Source: CAWGAJ01 sp963820545 (GTDB lineage Bacteria > Planctomycetota > Planctomycetia > Pirellulales > Thermoguttaceae). Taken from it: 64,000 nt of DNA. Below, piece after piece: positions 27,256-36,559 of this stretch (its first letter is position 1; the number at the start of each line of letters is the position of its first letter). The stretch lies in assembly GCA_963820545.1 (NCBI GenBank), contig CAWGAJ010000002.1, forward strand, positions 186,001 to 250,000, in the 5' to 3' direction. Below the pieces are notes generated by a model. That model did no database searches. It worked only from the letters and a program-made list of their open reading frames with translations, and was not told the DNA's origin. A program made the position numbers and the translations under genes.

Positions 27256-29556
27256 GTGGAACTGATTCGACTGGAAAACATCCATAAGACGTATCACCTG
27301 GGCGAGGTCGATGTGCCCGCGCTCAAGGGCATTTCGCTCATCTATTGCCCAAGGCGAGATGGTGGCGCTGATGGGCGCATCCGGCTCCGGAAAGACCACG
27401 TTGATGAATATCCTCGGCTGTCTCGATCATCCAACCTCCGGCGAGTATTGGCTCGATGGGGAGGACATGAGCGGCCTGACGTCCAACCAACGGGCAATGG
27501 TGCGGACCACGAAAATCGGTTTCGTTTTTCAAAATTTCAATCTGCTGCCGCGGACTTCGGCGCTGCAATAATGTGATCATGCCCCTGGACTATGCTCCGC
27601 AACGCTTTGCCGCGGCGGATAGCGCGCCAACTTGGGTAAAATATTACTGGACCGGCTGGGACTGACCGAACGCCGCGACCATGAACCATCGCAGCTTTCG
27701 GGCGGAGAGCAGCAGCGCGTGGCCATTGCCCGGTCGCTGGTGAACCAGCCGGCTTTAGTTCTGGCCGACGAGCCCACGGGCAACCTCGACTCGCATACCA
27801 GCGTCGAGATCCTCAAGATGTTCCAGCAGCTCAACGCCGAAGGCATCACGGTAATTCTGGTGACGCACGACGCCAATGTGGCTGCATACGCGCATCGGAC
27901 AATACACCATCAGCGACGGTCAAATCGACGGCGATGAGATCCGCCCACCGCATTTTCTAGGAACTCCTGCCGGCGATGGAGCGTCTGCGCTGCCGCGAAA
28001 TCCGCATCTTGCCGCGCCGCATTTCAAAGCAGATGGAGAGACAAAAACCACGATGGAGGGCCGCGTTGCCGCGATCACAGCAAAAAAAGATCTGCCCGCC
28101 CCGCAGGCCACGCCAAAGCCCGCCGCCGCCAGTCCCTTGATCGGCGATGTGCTGCCCAAGACCCATCGCAAAAAGCTGCCTTTGATGATTCCGCATACAT
28201 TTCTGACGGCGCTCAATGCCCTTAGGCGCAATAAAATGCGATCGGCCCTGACCGCCTTGGGAGTGATTATCGGCGTGGGCGCGGTGATTGCCATGATGGG
28301 AATCGGGCAAGGATCGAAAACTGCCCTGCAAAAGATCATTGCCGGCATGGGGGCGAACATGCTCATGGTGCATCCCGGAGCGGCCGCCAGCGGCGGCATC
28401 AGCTTTGGCTCCGGGAGCGTGATGACGCTTACCCCGCAAGACGCCGAGGAGATTGCCCGGCAATGTCCGGCCGTGATTACAGCGGCGCCCATTGTCCGGC
28501 GCGGCGCAGATAGTCTACGGAAACCGCAACTGGGTTCCCATGCAAATCAGCGGCACCACCCCGGCGTTTCTGGTGATCCGCGATTGGGAAGAATTTTCCG
28601 AGGGACAGATGTTCACCGATCGCGACGTCCTTAACGGCGGCAAAGTATGCGTCATCGGCCAGACCTTAAAGCGGGAACTATTTCAAGATGAATCGCCCAT
28701 TGGCAAAGACATCCGCATTAATAACGTTTCTTTCAAGGTCATCGGCGTACTTTCCCGCAAGGGTGCGAATATGATGGGCATGGATCAGGACGACATCGTG
28801 CTGGCGCCGTGGACGACGATCAAATACCGCGTTAGCGGCAATAATCTGGGCAGCGCCAATCAGAGCGCGGCCGCGGCGCCGCCGACTCGCTCAATCAGGT
28901 CAACACCCTCAGTAATCTTTATCCCGGCTCCACTGCGCTTTATCCGACACCCTCGGCGGTCCAACAGGCCGATACTCCCCAACCGGTTCGCTTCGTCAAT
29001 GTGGACCAGATTTTTATCAAAGGCCGCGTCAACCGAACAAATCCCCCAAGCCATGGATGAAATCACCGCGCTGTTGCGCCAGCGGCATCGGATACACGCC
29101 GGCGAAGACGACGACTTCAACATCCGCAATATGACCGAATTCACCAACGCCTTGCAGGCCACGACGAAGCTGATGTCCGCCTTGCTGCTGGTCGTGGCCC
29201 TGATCTCGCTGATCGTCGGCGGCGTGGGCATCATGAATATCATGTTGGTTTCGGTAACCGAACGCACCCGGGAAATCGGCCTGCGCATGGCCGTCGGCGC
29301 CAGGTCGCATCACATTCTGCGACAATTCCTGGTCGAGGCCGTGGTATTGTGCCTTTTCGGCGGGGCCTTGGGCATCTTGCTGGGGTGCGGCGCTTTGATT
29401 TTAGTGCGGACCATCATGCGCTGGCCCACCGAAATTTCCCTTACCGCGATCATCGCAGCAGTGGCCGTCTCGGCCACGGTGGGAATTGTCTTCGGCTTCT
29501 ATCCCGCCTGGAAGGCCTCGCGATTGGATCCCATCGAAGCCCTGCGATACGAATAG
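27256..29556 (+). CDS. macB: MacB-type ABC efflux pump, ATPase plus permease (multiple frameshifts)
   Basis: The ATPase half starts MELIRLENIHKTYHLGEVDV, then in a second frame gives EMVALMGASGSGKTTLMNIL (Walker A), and in a third SQLSGGEQQRVAIARSLVNQ with Walker B LVLADEPTGNLDS. The permease half shows NALRRNKMRSALTALGVIIG near 28220, a periplasmic domain, and the C-terminal block IVGGVGIMNIMLVSVTERTR EIGLRMAVGAR ending DPIEALRYE. Frame changes are needed near 27345, 27565-27630, 27890, 28500, 28870 and 29010. Between the halves a frame without stops encodes a linker of about 95 residues, longer than in E. coli MacB; two separate genes remain possible, the second beginning near 28188. Confidence 0.88.
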
Positions 29557-30123
29557 GGGACGGGGTGCAGCGGACAGGGAACAGAGATTAGCGTTTTTGT
29601 GTTGACATTTGAGCGGATTTTGCGCATGTTTCAGAGCCGGGCCGTGTCGGCCCGGTTGAACAATAAATCAGCCGGACTGACACAGTCCGGCGCTGCTCTT
29701 TGGTTGCGGCCGTCAGGCCGCTCAGCGCCAAAAAACCGCGGCTGGCGGTAAAAGAATCAAAGTAAAAAATGTCAGCAAACTATTATGTATTGAGTAATCC
29801 CCCGTAGTCATACAAGTTTATCTAAAAGCTGAAATCCTAAACAATCCGATTAAATGGGGGAAGCAAGAGCATACAGATTTGGTGGTATCATACTACTAAA
29901 AAATACTACTCCGGCTAAAAAAACCGATTCAAAGTTTACCCCCCCCCAACCAATCCCCCTTACGAAAGTCCGGCAAGAAGCTAGACTGTGATAGATTTAC
30001 AGTAGTACTTTGGGGTACAAGCAGGTTGCATTTGTGCCTGGGGGCAATTCCGGGTAAAATAACCATTTTCTGTCCATGACTCAGCAGGAGGATGCGGTGT
30101 GATCCAAGAAAGGAGTTCACCTG
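29557..30123. other. Intergenic region with two palindromes and a C-run
   Basis: No gene seen in 567 bases. After a GGACAGGGAACAG-type tract, two hairpins lie in a row: CCGGGCCG/CGGCCCGG (29637-29644 with 29648-29655) and GCCGGACT/AGTCCGGC (29671-29678 with 29684-29691). They look like dispersed palindromes. An AT-rich stretch (29760-29935) is followed by a run of nine C at 29939-29947. The end is the leader of hpf with an AAAGGAG box at 30109-30115. Confidence 0.65.
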
Positions 30124-30477
30124 GTGGAGATCAACATTTCGATGCGGCATGGGCATATCAGTGAGACGACGCAGGACAAAATCACAGAAAAGTTGAAAAA
30201 GTTGCCGCGAGTTTTCGACCGCATCACGGCGATCGAGCTGAAGATCGACATGGAGCATCGCGAGATGCCGCGGGTCGATTTGAAAGTTTCGGCCAAGCAC
30301 AAGCCCGATTTTTTGGCGTCCAGCATGTCAGACAATCTGCTGGGCTCGATCGACAACGTGGTGGAAAAAATGGAACACCAATTGCGCAAACATAAAGGTA
30401 AGGTGCAAAACCGGCACCGGCAGGGTAATGGTCGCGGGAAACAGGAACTTGCCCGGGGATTTAAAGCAGAGGATTAA
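30124..30477 (+). CDS. hpf: Ribosome hibernation promoting factor, short form
   Basis: HPF/RaiA-type protein of 117 residues that inactivates ribosomes in resting cells by occupying the tRNA and mRNA channel. It starts with GTG at 30124, eight bases after AAAGGAG. The beta-alpha-beta-beta-beta-alpha fold is visible: VEINISMRHGHISETTQDKI, then ELKIDMEHREMPRVDLKVSA and SIDNVVEKMEHQLRKHKGK. The C-terminal dimerisation domain of long HPF is missing, so it is the short type. It heads the PTS gene group, as in many bacteria where hpf precedes ptsN. Confidence 0.9.
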   Translation: MEINISMRHGHISETTQDKITEKLKKLPRVFDRITAIELKIDMEHREMPRVDLKVSAKHKPDFLASSMSDNLLGSIDNVVEKMEHQLRKHKGKVQNRHRQGNGRGKQELARGFKAED

Positions 30478-30574
30478 GAAGAGAACCATTCTTGCGCTGA
30501 CCAACCGCCGGCAGAACGGATTACAACCGCTCTGTACGGCAGCGGCGGGGAGACGAATAACGGAGAAATACTGC

Positions 30575-31051
30575 ATGAAGTTTGCCGACTTTGTCTGTCC
30601 TGAGGCGATACGCGCCGATCTGGCAGCGGTAGATAAGGAGGGGGCCATTAGGGAGATTGTGCAGGCCCTGCTGGATGCCGGGAAACTCGCAGCCAGCGAA
30701 AAAGAAAGCATCGTCAAGGCGATTCTCAAACGGGAAGAACTAGGCAGCACGGGGATCGGCCGGGGCGTGGCCGTGCCGCATACCAAGCACCCCAGCGTGG
30801 ACCACCTGGTGGGCACGGTGGCCGTGAGCCGACAAGGCGTGGATTTTGCCAGTCTCGACGGCGAGACCGTAAACCTGTTTTTTCTCTTGATGTCGCCGCC
30901 TGATCGGCCGGGCGATCACCTGCGGGCCTTGGAGAACATCTCCCGCCGTTTGCGCGACGACACCTTTTGCCGCTTCCTCAAGCAGGCCAAAACCGCGGAG
31001 GAAATCAAACAACTCCTCGACGAAGCCGACAACAATCAGTTTGGATCCTGA
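30575..31051 (+). CDS. ptsN: PTS IIA protein, nitrogen/fructose type (PtsN-like)
   Basis: Phospho-accepting EIIA domain of 158 residues. The active-site histidine is in GRGVAVPHTKHPSVDHLVG. The N-terminal segment MKFADFVCPEAIRADLAAVD and helices KEGAIREIVQALLDAGKL are as in PtsN. There is no EIIB or EIIC partner in the window, so it most likely has a regulatory rather than a sugar-transport role. An upstream extension to 30428 has no RBS; the ATG at 30575 is preceded by GGAG. Confidence 0.88.
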   Translation: MKFADFVCPEAIRADLAAVDKEGAIREIVQALLDAGKLAASEKESIVKAILKREELGSTGIGRGVAVPHTKHPSVDHLVGTVAVSRQGVDFASLDGETVNLFFLLMSPPDRPGDHLRALENISRRLRDDTFCRFLKQAKTAEEIKQLLDEADNNQFGS

Positions 31052-31059
31052 CCGAGAAC

Positions 31060-31366
31060 ATGTCCGACCAAAAAGTTATCCAAACCGTGGTGGTCACCAA
31101 TCCGGCAGGACTCCACACCAGAACCGCCACCGACATCGCCAAGCTGGTGCGCAAGTCTCAGCTCCAAGGTGGTGTTAAGCAAAGATCACAACCACGCCGA
31201 CGGCACCGATGTTTTAGCAATCGTGGCCCTGTACGCGCCCTGCGGAACGCAGGTGAAGGTGGAGGCGACCGGCCCCGACGCCCGGGCTGTTTTCCAGACC
31301 TTGGAGCCCTTGTTTGGCGATTACGAAGAGAAACAGAACCAAAAACAAAAAAAACCAAAAAAATAA
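31060..31366 (+). CDS. HPr-like phosphocarrier protein (frameshifted)
   Basis: HPr passes phosphate from enzyme I to EIIA. VVVTNPAGLHTRTATDIAKL holds the active-site His and following Arg. The frame is lost near 31160; the second frame continues VLSKDHNHADGTDVLAIVAL to TGPDARAVFQTLEPLFGDYE and a lysine/glutamine tail. In the alignment with HPr the regulatory Ser46 position falls on Asp (GTDVLAI in place of AKSLFKL), so HPr kinase regulation is unlikely. It lies between ptsN and ptsI with short gaps. Confidence 0.82.
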
Positions 31367-31454
31367 CAATTTCCGCAGCCCTGCGGGCCGGGAGACCGAG
31401 GAAACCCCAGGCGTTTGAGCTTGCCGATCAGCTTGCTCAGCCAGCATTTTTTCC

Positions 31455-33196
31455 ATGCAAAAGTTACAGGGAATTGCCGTATCGCCAGGCGTGGCCATTG
31501 GTGAAGCATTGGTGATGGACAACGAGGGATTTCGCATTCCTCGTCGTTTCGTCACCCGCGACGCCGTGGTCGACGAGTTGGAACGGCTCGATAAAGCCAT
31601 CGCCGCCGCCGCCGCCGAGATCTCGCATCATCGCGACGCCGTGGCGCAAGAACTGGGCGAGCAGTACGGGGCGATTTTCGAAGCCCATCTGCAAATGCTG
31701 CAAAGCGTTCGCCTCCACGGCGAATTGGAAGAGATGATCCGGCTGCGTCATTACTCGCCGGAGTATGCCGTCAGTCGCGTGCTGCGCCGCTACGCGCAGG
31801 TCTTTCAGCGCCTGGAAAGCTCGCACCTGGCCGAGCGGGCAACCGACATTTTCGACATCGAAAAGCGTATGCTGCGGCATCTTTTGGGCCGCCGCCGCGA
31901 AGGCATCGCCCATCTGACCTCGCCCGTGCTGATCCTGGCCCATAACCTGACGCCCAGCGAAACCTCTAACCTCGACCGCCGTTTTGTGCGGGGATTTGTC
32001 ACCGAGATCGGCGGGCCCGGCAGCCACACGGCCATCGTGGCCGAGGCCCTGGAAATTCCCGCCGTGGTGGGCACGGGACCGTTCTTGACCGAGGTTTCCG
32101 GCGGCGAACTGGCGATCATCGACGGCGACAAAGGCCTGGTTATTCTCCAGCCCGACGAGGAAACCCTCGCCCTCTACCGCCACGAAGCCCAAGAACTGCG
32201 GAGCATGGCGGCCAAGTTAAAACCGCTCCGCGATTTGCCGGCCGAAACCCTCGACGGCGTCCGCGTGCAACTTTTGGGCAACATTGAATTCCCCTACGAA
32301 GTGGATCATTGCGTCGACCGCGGCGCCGACGGAGTAGGCCTTTACCGCACGGAATTTCTCTATCTGGGCAGTGAAACCGAACCCACCGAAGAGGTGCATT
32401 TCGAGGCCTATTCGCAAGTGGTTAAGGCCATGGGCGATAAGCCGGTCACCATCCGCACCTTCGACATGGGCGCCGATAAGATGCCTCAGGCTCCGCGCCC
32501 GACGAGTCCCGCAATCCGTTCCTCGGCCTGCGGAGCATCCGCCTGGCGCTGAGGAATCTGCCCATGTTTCGCATCCAGCTTCGCGCGGCGTTGCGGGCCA
32601 CCGCCTTGGGCAACGTGCAGATCATGTTTCCGCTGATCTCCACGCTCTTGGAACTGCGCCAGGCAAAAATGGTCTTGGCCGACGTGATGGAAGATCTGGA
32701 GGAGCACGGCATGCCCTACAATCGCGACGTGCCCATCGGCATGATGGTCGAGGTTCCCGCCGCGGTTATGATGCTGGACCTCTTCGCCGAGGAAGTGGAT
32801 TTTCTCAGCATCGGCACCAACGATTTGATCCAATATACGCTGGCCGTGGACCGCAGCAACAAGGACGTGGTGCAGTTGTACAATCCGGCCGATCCCGCCG
32901 TATTGAAACTGATCAATATGTCGATCCAATCCGCCGACCGGAAGAACGTGCCGATCAATATGTGCGGACAGATGAGCGGCAGCCAGACCTACACCATGTT
33001 GCTTTTAGGCCTGGGACTGCGGCGCTTCAGTGTCGCCCCCAGCTCGATTCCCGAGATTAAAAACGTGGTCCGGCACGTAAGGCTGGAAGACTGCCAGGCG
33101 ATTACCGCCAAAGTCATGTCCATGGAAAACGCCCGGGAAATCAAAAGCTATCTGAATGAAGAAGTAAAACGACGCATGCCCGAGGCGGCGGCGTGA
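31455..33196 (+). CDS. ptsI: PTS enzyme I (one frameshift)
   Basis: Transfers phosphate from PEP to HPr. MQKLQGIAVSPGVAIGEALV starts the HPr-binding domain; the phospho-histidine is in EIGGPGSHTAIVAEALEIPA. The TIM barrel follows: GADGVGLYRTEFLYLG, then a frame change near 32490 (one C lost in a C-run; repaired reading is RPDESRNPFLGLRSIRLAL), then DVPIGMMVEVPAAVMMLD, EVDFLSIGTNDLIQYTLAVD and the catalytic Cys in NMCGQMSGS. Repaired length is about 580, normal. Confidence 0.93.
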
Positions 33197-33333
33197 AAGT
33201 TAGGGGATAGAGTTTATTATTTGAGATTTTGTGTTTATTGTTCAATTTGAAATTTACAATTTGCATTTTGCAGTTTGCAATAATTTAATTTATTTCCCGG
33301 CCGCTACGGCAGTGGCGGGAAAAACTCGAACTA

Positions 33334-33963
33334 ATGGTTCGTTTACGAGTACGTATTCGCTTTAGCAAGCAGGACGACCTGCGACTGATTGGGCATCGAG
33401 ACTTGATGCGCTGTTTCGAGCGGCTTTTTCGCCGCGCCGGAGTGCCGTTGGGCATGAGCCAGGGATTCCATCCGAAACCGCGGATGACGTTCCCCTTGCC
33501 GCTGGCCCTGGGCATTACAGGCGCAAAGGAGATTATGGAATGCGAAATCACCGAGCCCTTAAGCGCCGAAGACCTGTTGGCGCGGCTGAAATCGCAGGCG
33601 CCGCGGGGATTGATTCCGCATGTGGCGGAAATTCTTCCCGCGGAGGCCAAAAAAGCCCAAGCCCGCAGTGCCGTCTACCAGGCGGAGATTCCGCCGCCGC
33701 TGGGGGCCGGTTTAAACGAGCGGATCAAAGACTTGTTGGCTCAACCAACCCGCATCATTGTGCGAGCGCGGGGCCGTTCGCCCATCGATCTGCGACCCCT
33801 GCTGGCGGAATTGACTTTCAGCGAGGGCTTGCTCAGAATGCGGCTGTTGATCAATCAGCAAGGCGGCGTCGGTCCCCGCGATGTGCTCGCGGTTTTGGGA
33901 CTGGAGGAGCTCGAATCGCACGGCGTGCATCTGACGCGCACCGCCGTGGAACTGAGCGCCTGA
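33334..33963 (+). CDS. DUF2344 (TIGR03936) protein
   Basis: Intact 209-residue protein. VRIRFSKQDDLRLIGHRDLM RCFERLFRRA and MSQGFHPKPRMTFPLPLALG are the recognisable DUF2344 core. Family members often form the C-terminal part of, or lie beside, a B12-binding radical SAM protein (TIGR03960) and next to an RNase E/G gene. Here the radical SAM partner is absent from the window and the RNase gene follows 87 bases later. The biochemical role is not established; a link to RNA modification is suspected from context. Confidence 0.8.
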   Translation: MVRLRVRIRFSKQDDLRLIGHRDLMRCFERLFRRAGVPLGMSQGFHPKPRMTFPLPLALGITGAKEIMECEITEPLSAEDLLARLKSQAPRGLIPHVAEILPAEAKKAQARSAVYQAEIPPPLGAGLNERIKDLLAQPTRIIVRARGRSPIDLRPLLAELTFSEGLLRMRLLINQQGGVGPRDVLAVLGLEELESHGVHLTRTAVELSA

Positions 33964-34050
33964 CGCTTTGCGCGGACTGCCGCTGGGTGCGGGAGTCGCG
34001 CGGCGGGCGAAGCAATACTCGTCGGTTTTGCCGAATTAGAAAGATATACT

Positions 34051-35705
34051 ATGAAGCAGGAAATGCTAATCAACGTCTCCCAACCGGAGGAATGTCGCAT
34101 CGCCGTAGTCGAAGACGGAGTGCTGGAAGAACTCTACATTGAACGCACCGGGCAAAATAACTATGTAGGCAATATCTATAAAGGGATCGTCGTTAACCTG
34201 GAACCGAGCATTCAAGCGGCGTTCGTCGACTTCGGCGTGGGCCGCAACGGTTTTTTGCACATCAGCGACCTGGAACCCCAATACTTCCGCCAAGGCGGTT
34301 TTGATCCGGAGAATCCCTTCGACCAGCACGGCGGCGGCGGCCGCAACTCGCGGCGGGGAAACGGCGGACACGCCTGGGCCGAAACCACTGAATTCGACGA
34401 TGAGAAAGCCGCCGGCGGGGCGCCCGGCGTAAAACTACATTTTCCGGCGGCCGCCCGCGCTTCAAACCGCCCATCCAGGATATCCTCCGCCGCGGAGATG
34501 AGGTGCTGGTGCAAGTGATCAAGGAAGGCATTGGCAGCAAGGGGCCCACGCTCTCCACGTACATCAGCATTCCCGGCCGTTACCTGGTGCTCATGCCTGC
34601 CCTGGGACGGATCGGCGTGTCGCGAAAAATCGAGGATGAAGCCGTGCGCCGGCAACTGCGCGACATTATGTACGAACTCAATCCGCCCAAAGGACTGGGA
34701 TTCATCGTCCGCACCGCCGGCAGCGACCGCACCAAACGGGAACTCTCCCGCGACCTGGCCTATTTGCTCCGCCTCTGGAAAGTGATCGTGCGGCGGATCC
34801 GCAAACTGCCCGCCCCGGTGGACATCTACGAAGAAAGCGACATGATCATCCGCACCATCCGCGACATCTTCACCGCCGAGGTGGATGCAATCTATATCGA
34901 CGAGCAAAAAGCTTACGAACGAGCGCGGGAATTTTTACAACTAGTGATGCCGCGCAATGTCAGCCGGCTGCAACTTTACGAAGGCAAAGAACCGCTCTTT
35001 TATAAATACAACCTCGACGACGAAATCGCCAAAATCCACCGCCGCTCGGTATCGCTGAAATCGGGCGGCTCGATCGTCATCGACCAGACCGAAGCCCTGG
35101 TGGCCATCGACGTCAACAGCGGCAGTTTCCGCGCCGAAGACTCGGCCGAAGAAACCGCCTATCAGATCAATCTCCTGGCCGCCAAGGAAATCTCCCGGCA
35201 AATCCGCCTCCGCGACCTGGGCGGAGTGATCGTTAACGACTTTATCGACATGCGCAAGGAAAAACACCGCCGCGGCGTGGAACGGGCGCTTAAGGACGCG
35301 GTGAAACGCGATCGGGCCCGAACCAAAATCCTCCGCACCAGCCCCTTTGGTTTGATCGAAATGACCCGGCAACGCGTGCGCACCAATCCCAAGCTGAGCG
35401 CCTACGCGCAATGCCCCAGTTGCAACGGCACGGGCATGGTGAAAACCCCGGAGAGCATGGGCCTGGAAGTGATTCGCAAACTGATCATGGTCAGCCACCG
35501 GGGACAGATCGCCAAAATCACCGTTACCGTGGCCGAGGAAGTGGCCGATTATCTGAATAATCGCAAACGGCACGAACTCGCCCGCCTGGAAGACTATGCA
35601 AATATCACCATCAACGTCCTGCCGGCTAAGGGAGTTCCCCCGGAACACCTGGTTGTCGATTGCCGAGATAACGAAGACCGGGAAGTAAAATTGGGAAAAA
35701 ATTAG
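34051..35705 (+). CDS. rng: Ribonuclease E/G (one frameshift)
   Basis: Endonuclease of RNA processing and decay. MKQEMLINVSQPEECRIAVV begins the first RNase H-like part; the S1 domain is split by a Gly/Asn/Arg-rich insert of about 50 residues after ISDLEPQYFRQGGFDPENPF. The frame changes near 34440; the repaired reading RFKPPIQDILRRGDEVLVQV continues. Catalytic aspartates are in VAIDVNSGSF and NDFIDM, and the zinc-link cysteines are in CPSCNG. The RNase E C-terminal scaffold is absent; at about 550 residues it is of the RNase G size class. Confidence 0.9.
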
Positions 35706-35729
35706 TGGGCGGTGGACGGTGCGGAAATA

Positions 35730-35764
35730 ATGTTGGTACGGCAGTTGAACTGCCGTACCAACAT
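35730..35764. repeat. Perfect 17-base inverted repeat, possible bidirectional terminator
   Basis: The arms at 35730-35746 and 35748-35764 are exact complements around a single central G; the central part is GGCAGTTGAACTGCC. A run TTGTCTT follows on the plus strand. It stands between the convergent ends of the RNase and vapC genes, where a two-way terminator would be useful. It also resembles the palindromes at 47606-47626 and 53308-53334 in having a TTGAA or TTCAA centre, so it may be a dispersed repeat used as a terminator. Confidence 0.75.
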
Positions 35765-35770
35765 TTGTCT

Positions 35771-36175
35771 TCAAACGGCGACGAACTTGTCCAATGCAAT
35801 CGCCACGTCGGGGAATTGTGACAAGATTTTTTTATCCACCGTCACCAGCGGAACGCCCAAATCCCGGGCCAAGGCAACATACTCGCAGTCATAAGCCGAG
35901 CAACTGCTTTCCGCCGCCAGACGAAGAACTTGCGAGGAATCCACTTCATACTCTCGTCCGATCATTAGTTTTACGGCTTCCTCCATAATCACTTGTGCCG
36001 CTTCCAAGGTCAGCAAACGTTTTCGAATATAATACGCCAACACATTGCGAATTTCGCTGCGCCACAAGGGCGGCGAGGCCCAATTAGAGTCTTTTAGTAG
36101 TGCCGCCTCGGCCTGTTTCGAGCGATCACTTTTTAGAAACAAGTAGCCAATGACGTTCGAGTCAACCACAATCAT
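35771..36175 (-). CDS. VapC/FitB-type PIN-domain toxin
   Basis: 134-residue PIN ribonuclease. Acidic catalytic residues are in place: Asp5 (MIVVDSNVIG), Glu41 (RSEIRNVL), Asp96 (SAYDCEYVALA) and Asp114 (LVTVDKKIL). It would cleave RNA (often initiator tRNA or rRNA in this family) when freed from its antitoxin. The start overlaps the stop of the antitoxin gene (ATGA at 36172-36175), typical translational coupling. Intact. Confidence 0.92.
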   Translation of the reverse strand: MIVVDSNVIGYLFLKSDRSKQAEAALLKDSNWASPPLWRSEIRNVLAYYIRKRLLTLEAAQVIMEEAVKLMIGREYEVDSSQVLRLAAESSCSAYDCEYVALARDLGVPLVTVDKKILSQFPDVAIALDKFVAV

Positions 36176-36414
36176 GCCCGCCCCGCTCTTTTAGCTTTTG
36201 TAAACTGCACATCTGTAATCGGGTGGCTGCTTGTTTTTTCCCGCAACCGCCGGGCATTGGCTAATATTGTTTCTACATCTACTCTCCGGCCCCGCACGGC
36301 GCGCTCGATGCAGACGATGATCTCGCTGTTGATGCTGCGATGATTGGCGGCGGCCGACCGACGCAATTGCTCGTACAAGGCATCCGGAATGTTTTTGACT
36401 GTGATGTTTGACAT
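36172..36414 (-). CDS. VapB/FitA-type ribbon-helix-helix antitoxin
   Basis: 80 residues from the ATG at 36414 with an AAGGAA box upstream. The N-terminus MSNITVKNIPDALYEQLRRS AAANHRSINSEII is an Arc/FitA-like ribbon-helix-helix DNA-binding domain; the C-terminal half (DVETILANARRLREKTSSHP) should wrap the toxin. It most likely represses its own promoter through the palindrome just upstream. Confidence 0.9.
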   Translation of the reverse strand: MSNITVKNIPDALYEQLRRSAAANHRSINSEIIVCIERAVRGRRVDVETILANARRLREKTSSHPITDVQFTKAKRAGRA

Positions 36415-36430
36415 GGCATATTCCTTATAA

Positions 36431-36463
36431 TCCATAATGGAACCGTTATAATACCATTATGGA
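36431..36463 (-). promoter_or_regulatory. Palindromic operator of the vapBC pair
   Basis: TCCATAATGG (36431-36440) and CCATTATGGA (36454-36463) are perfect 10-base inverted repeats separated by 13 bases, ending 16 bases before the antitoxin start. On the minus strand the spacer contains TATTATAAC, a minus 10-like box, so a bound RHH tetramer would block the polymerase. Two half-sites each with internal near-symmetry fit FitAB/VapBC autoregulation. Confidence 0.7.
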
Positions 36464-36559
36464 ATCTTTTTGCCGGAAGTCAAGTCTGAAAAACGTCCGG
36501 CTCAAGCCCCTCGTCCTCCCCGTCCTTGGCGAAACTGCGTCCAATAGCGGCAAATCCAA

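Noticed and set aside
29939..29947. Run of nine C as a phase-variation switch
   Set aside because: It lies in non-coding DNA far from the hpf promoter region and no contingency gene is adjacent.
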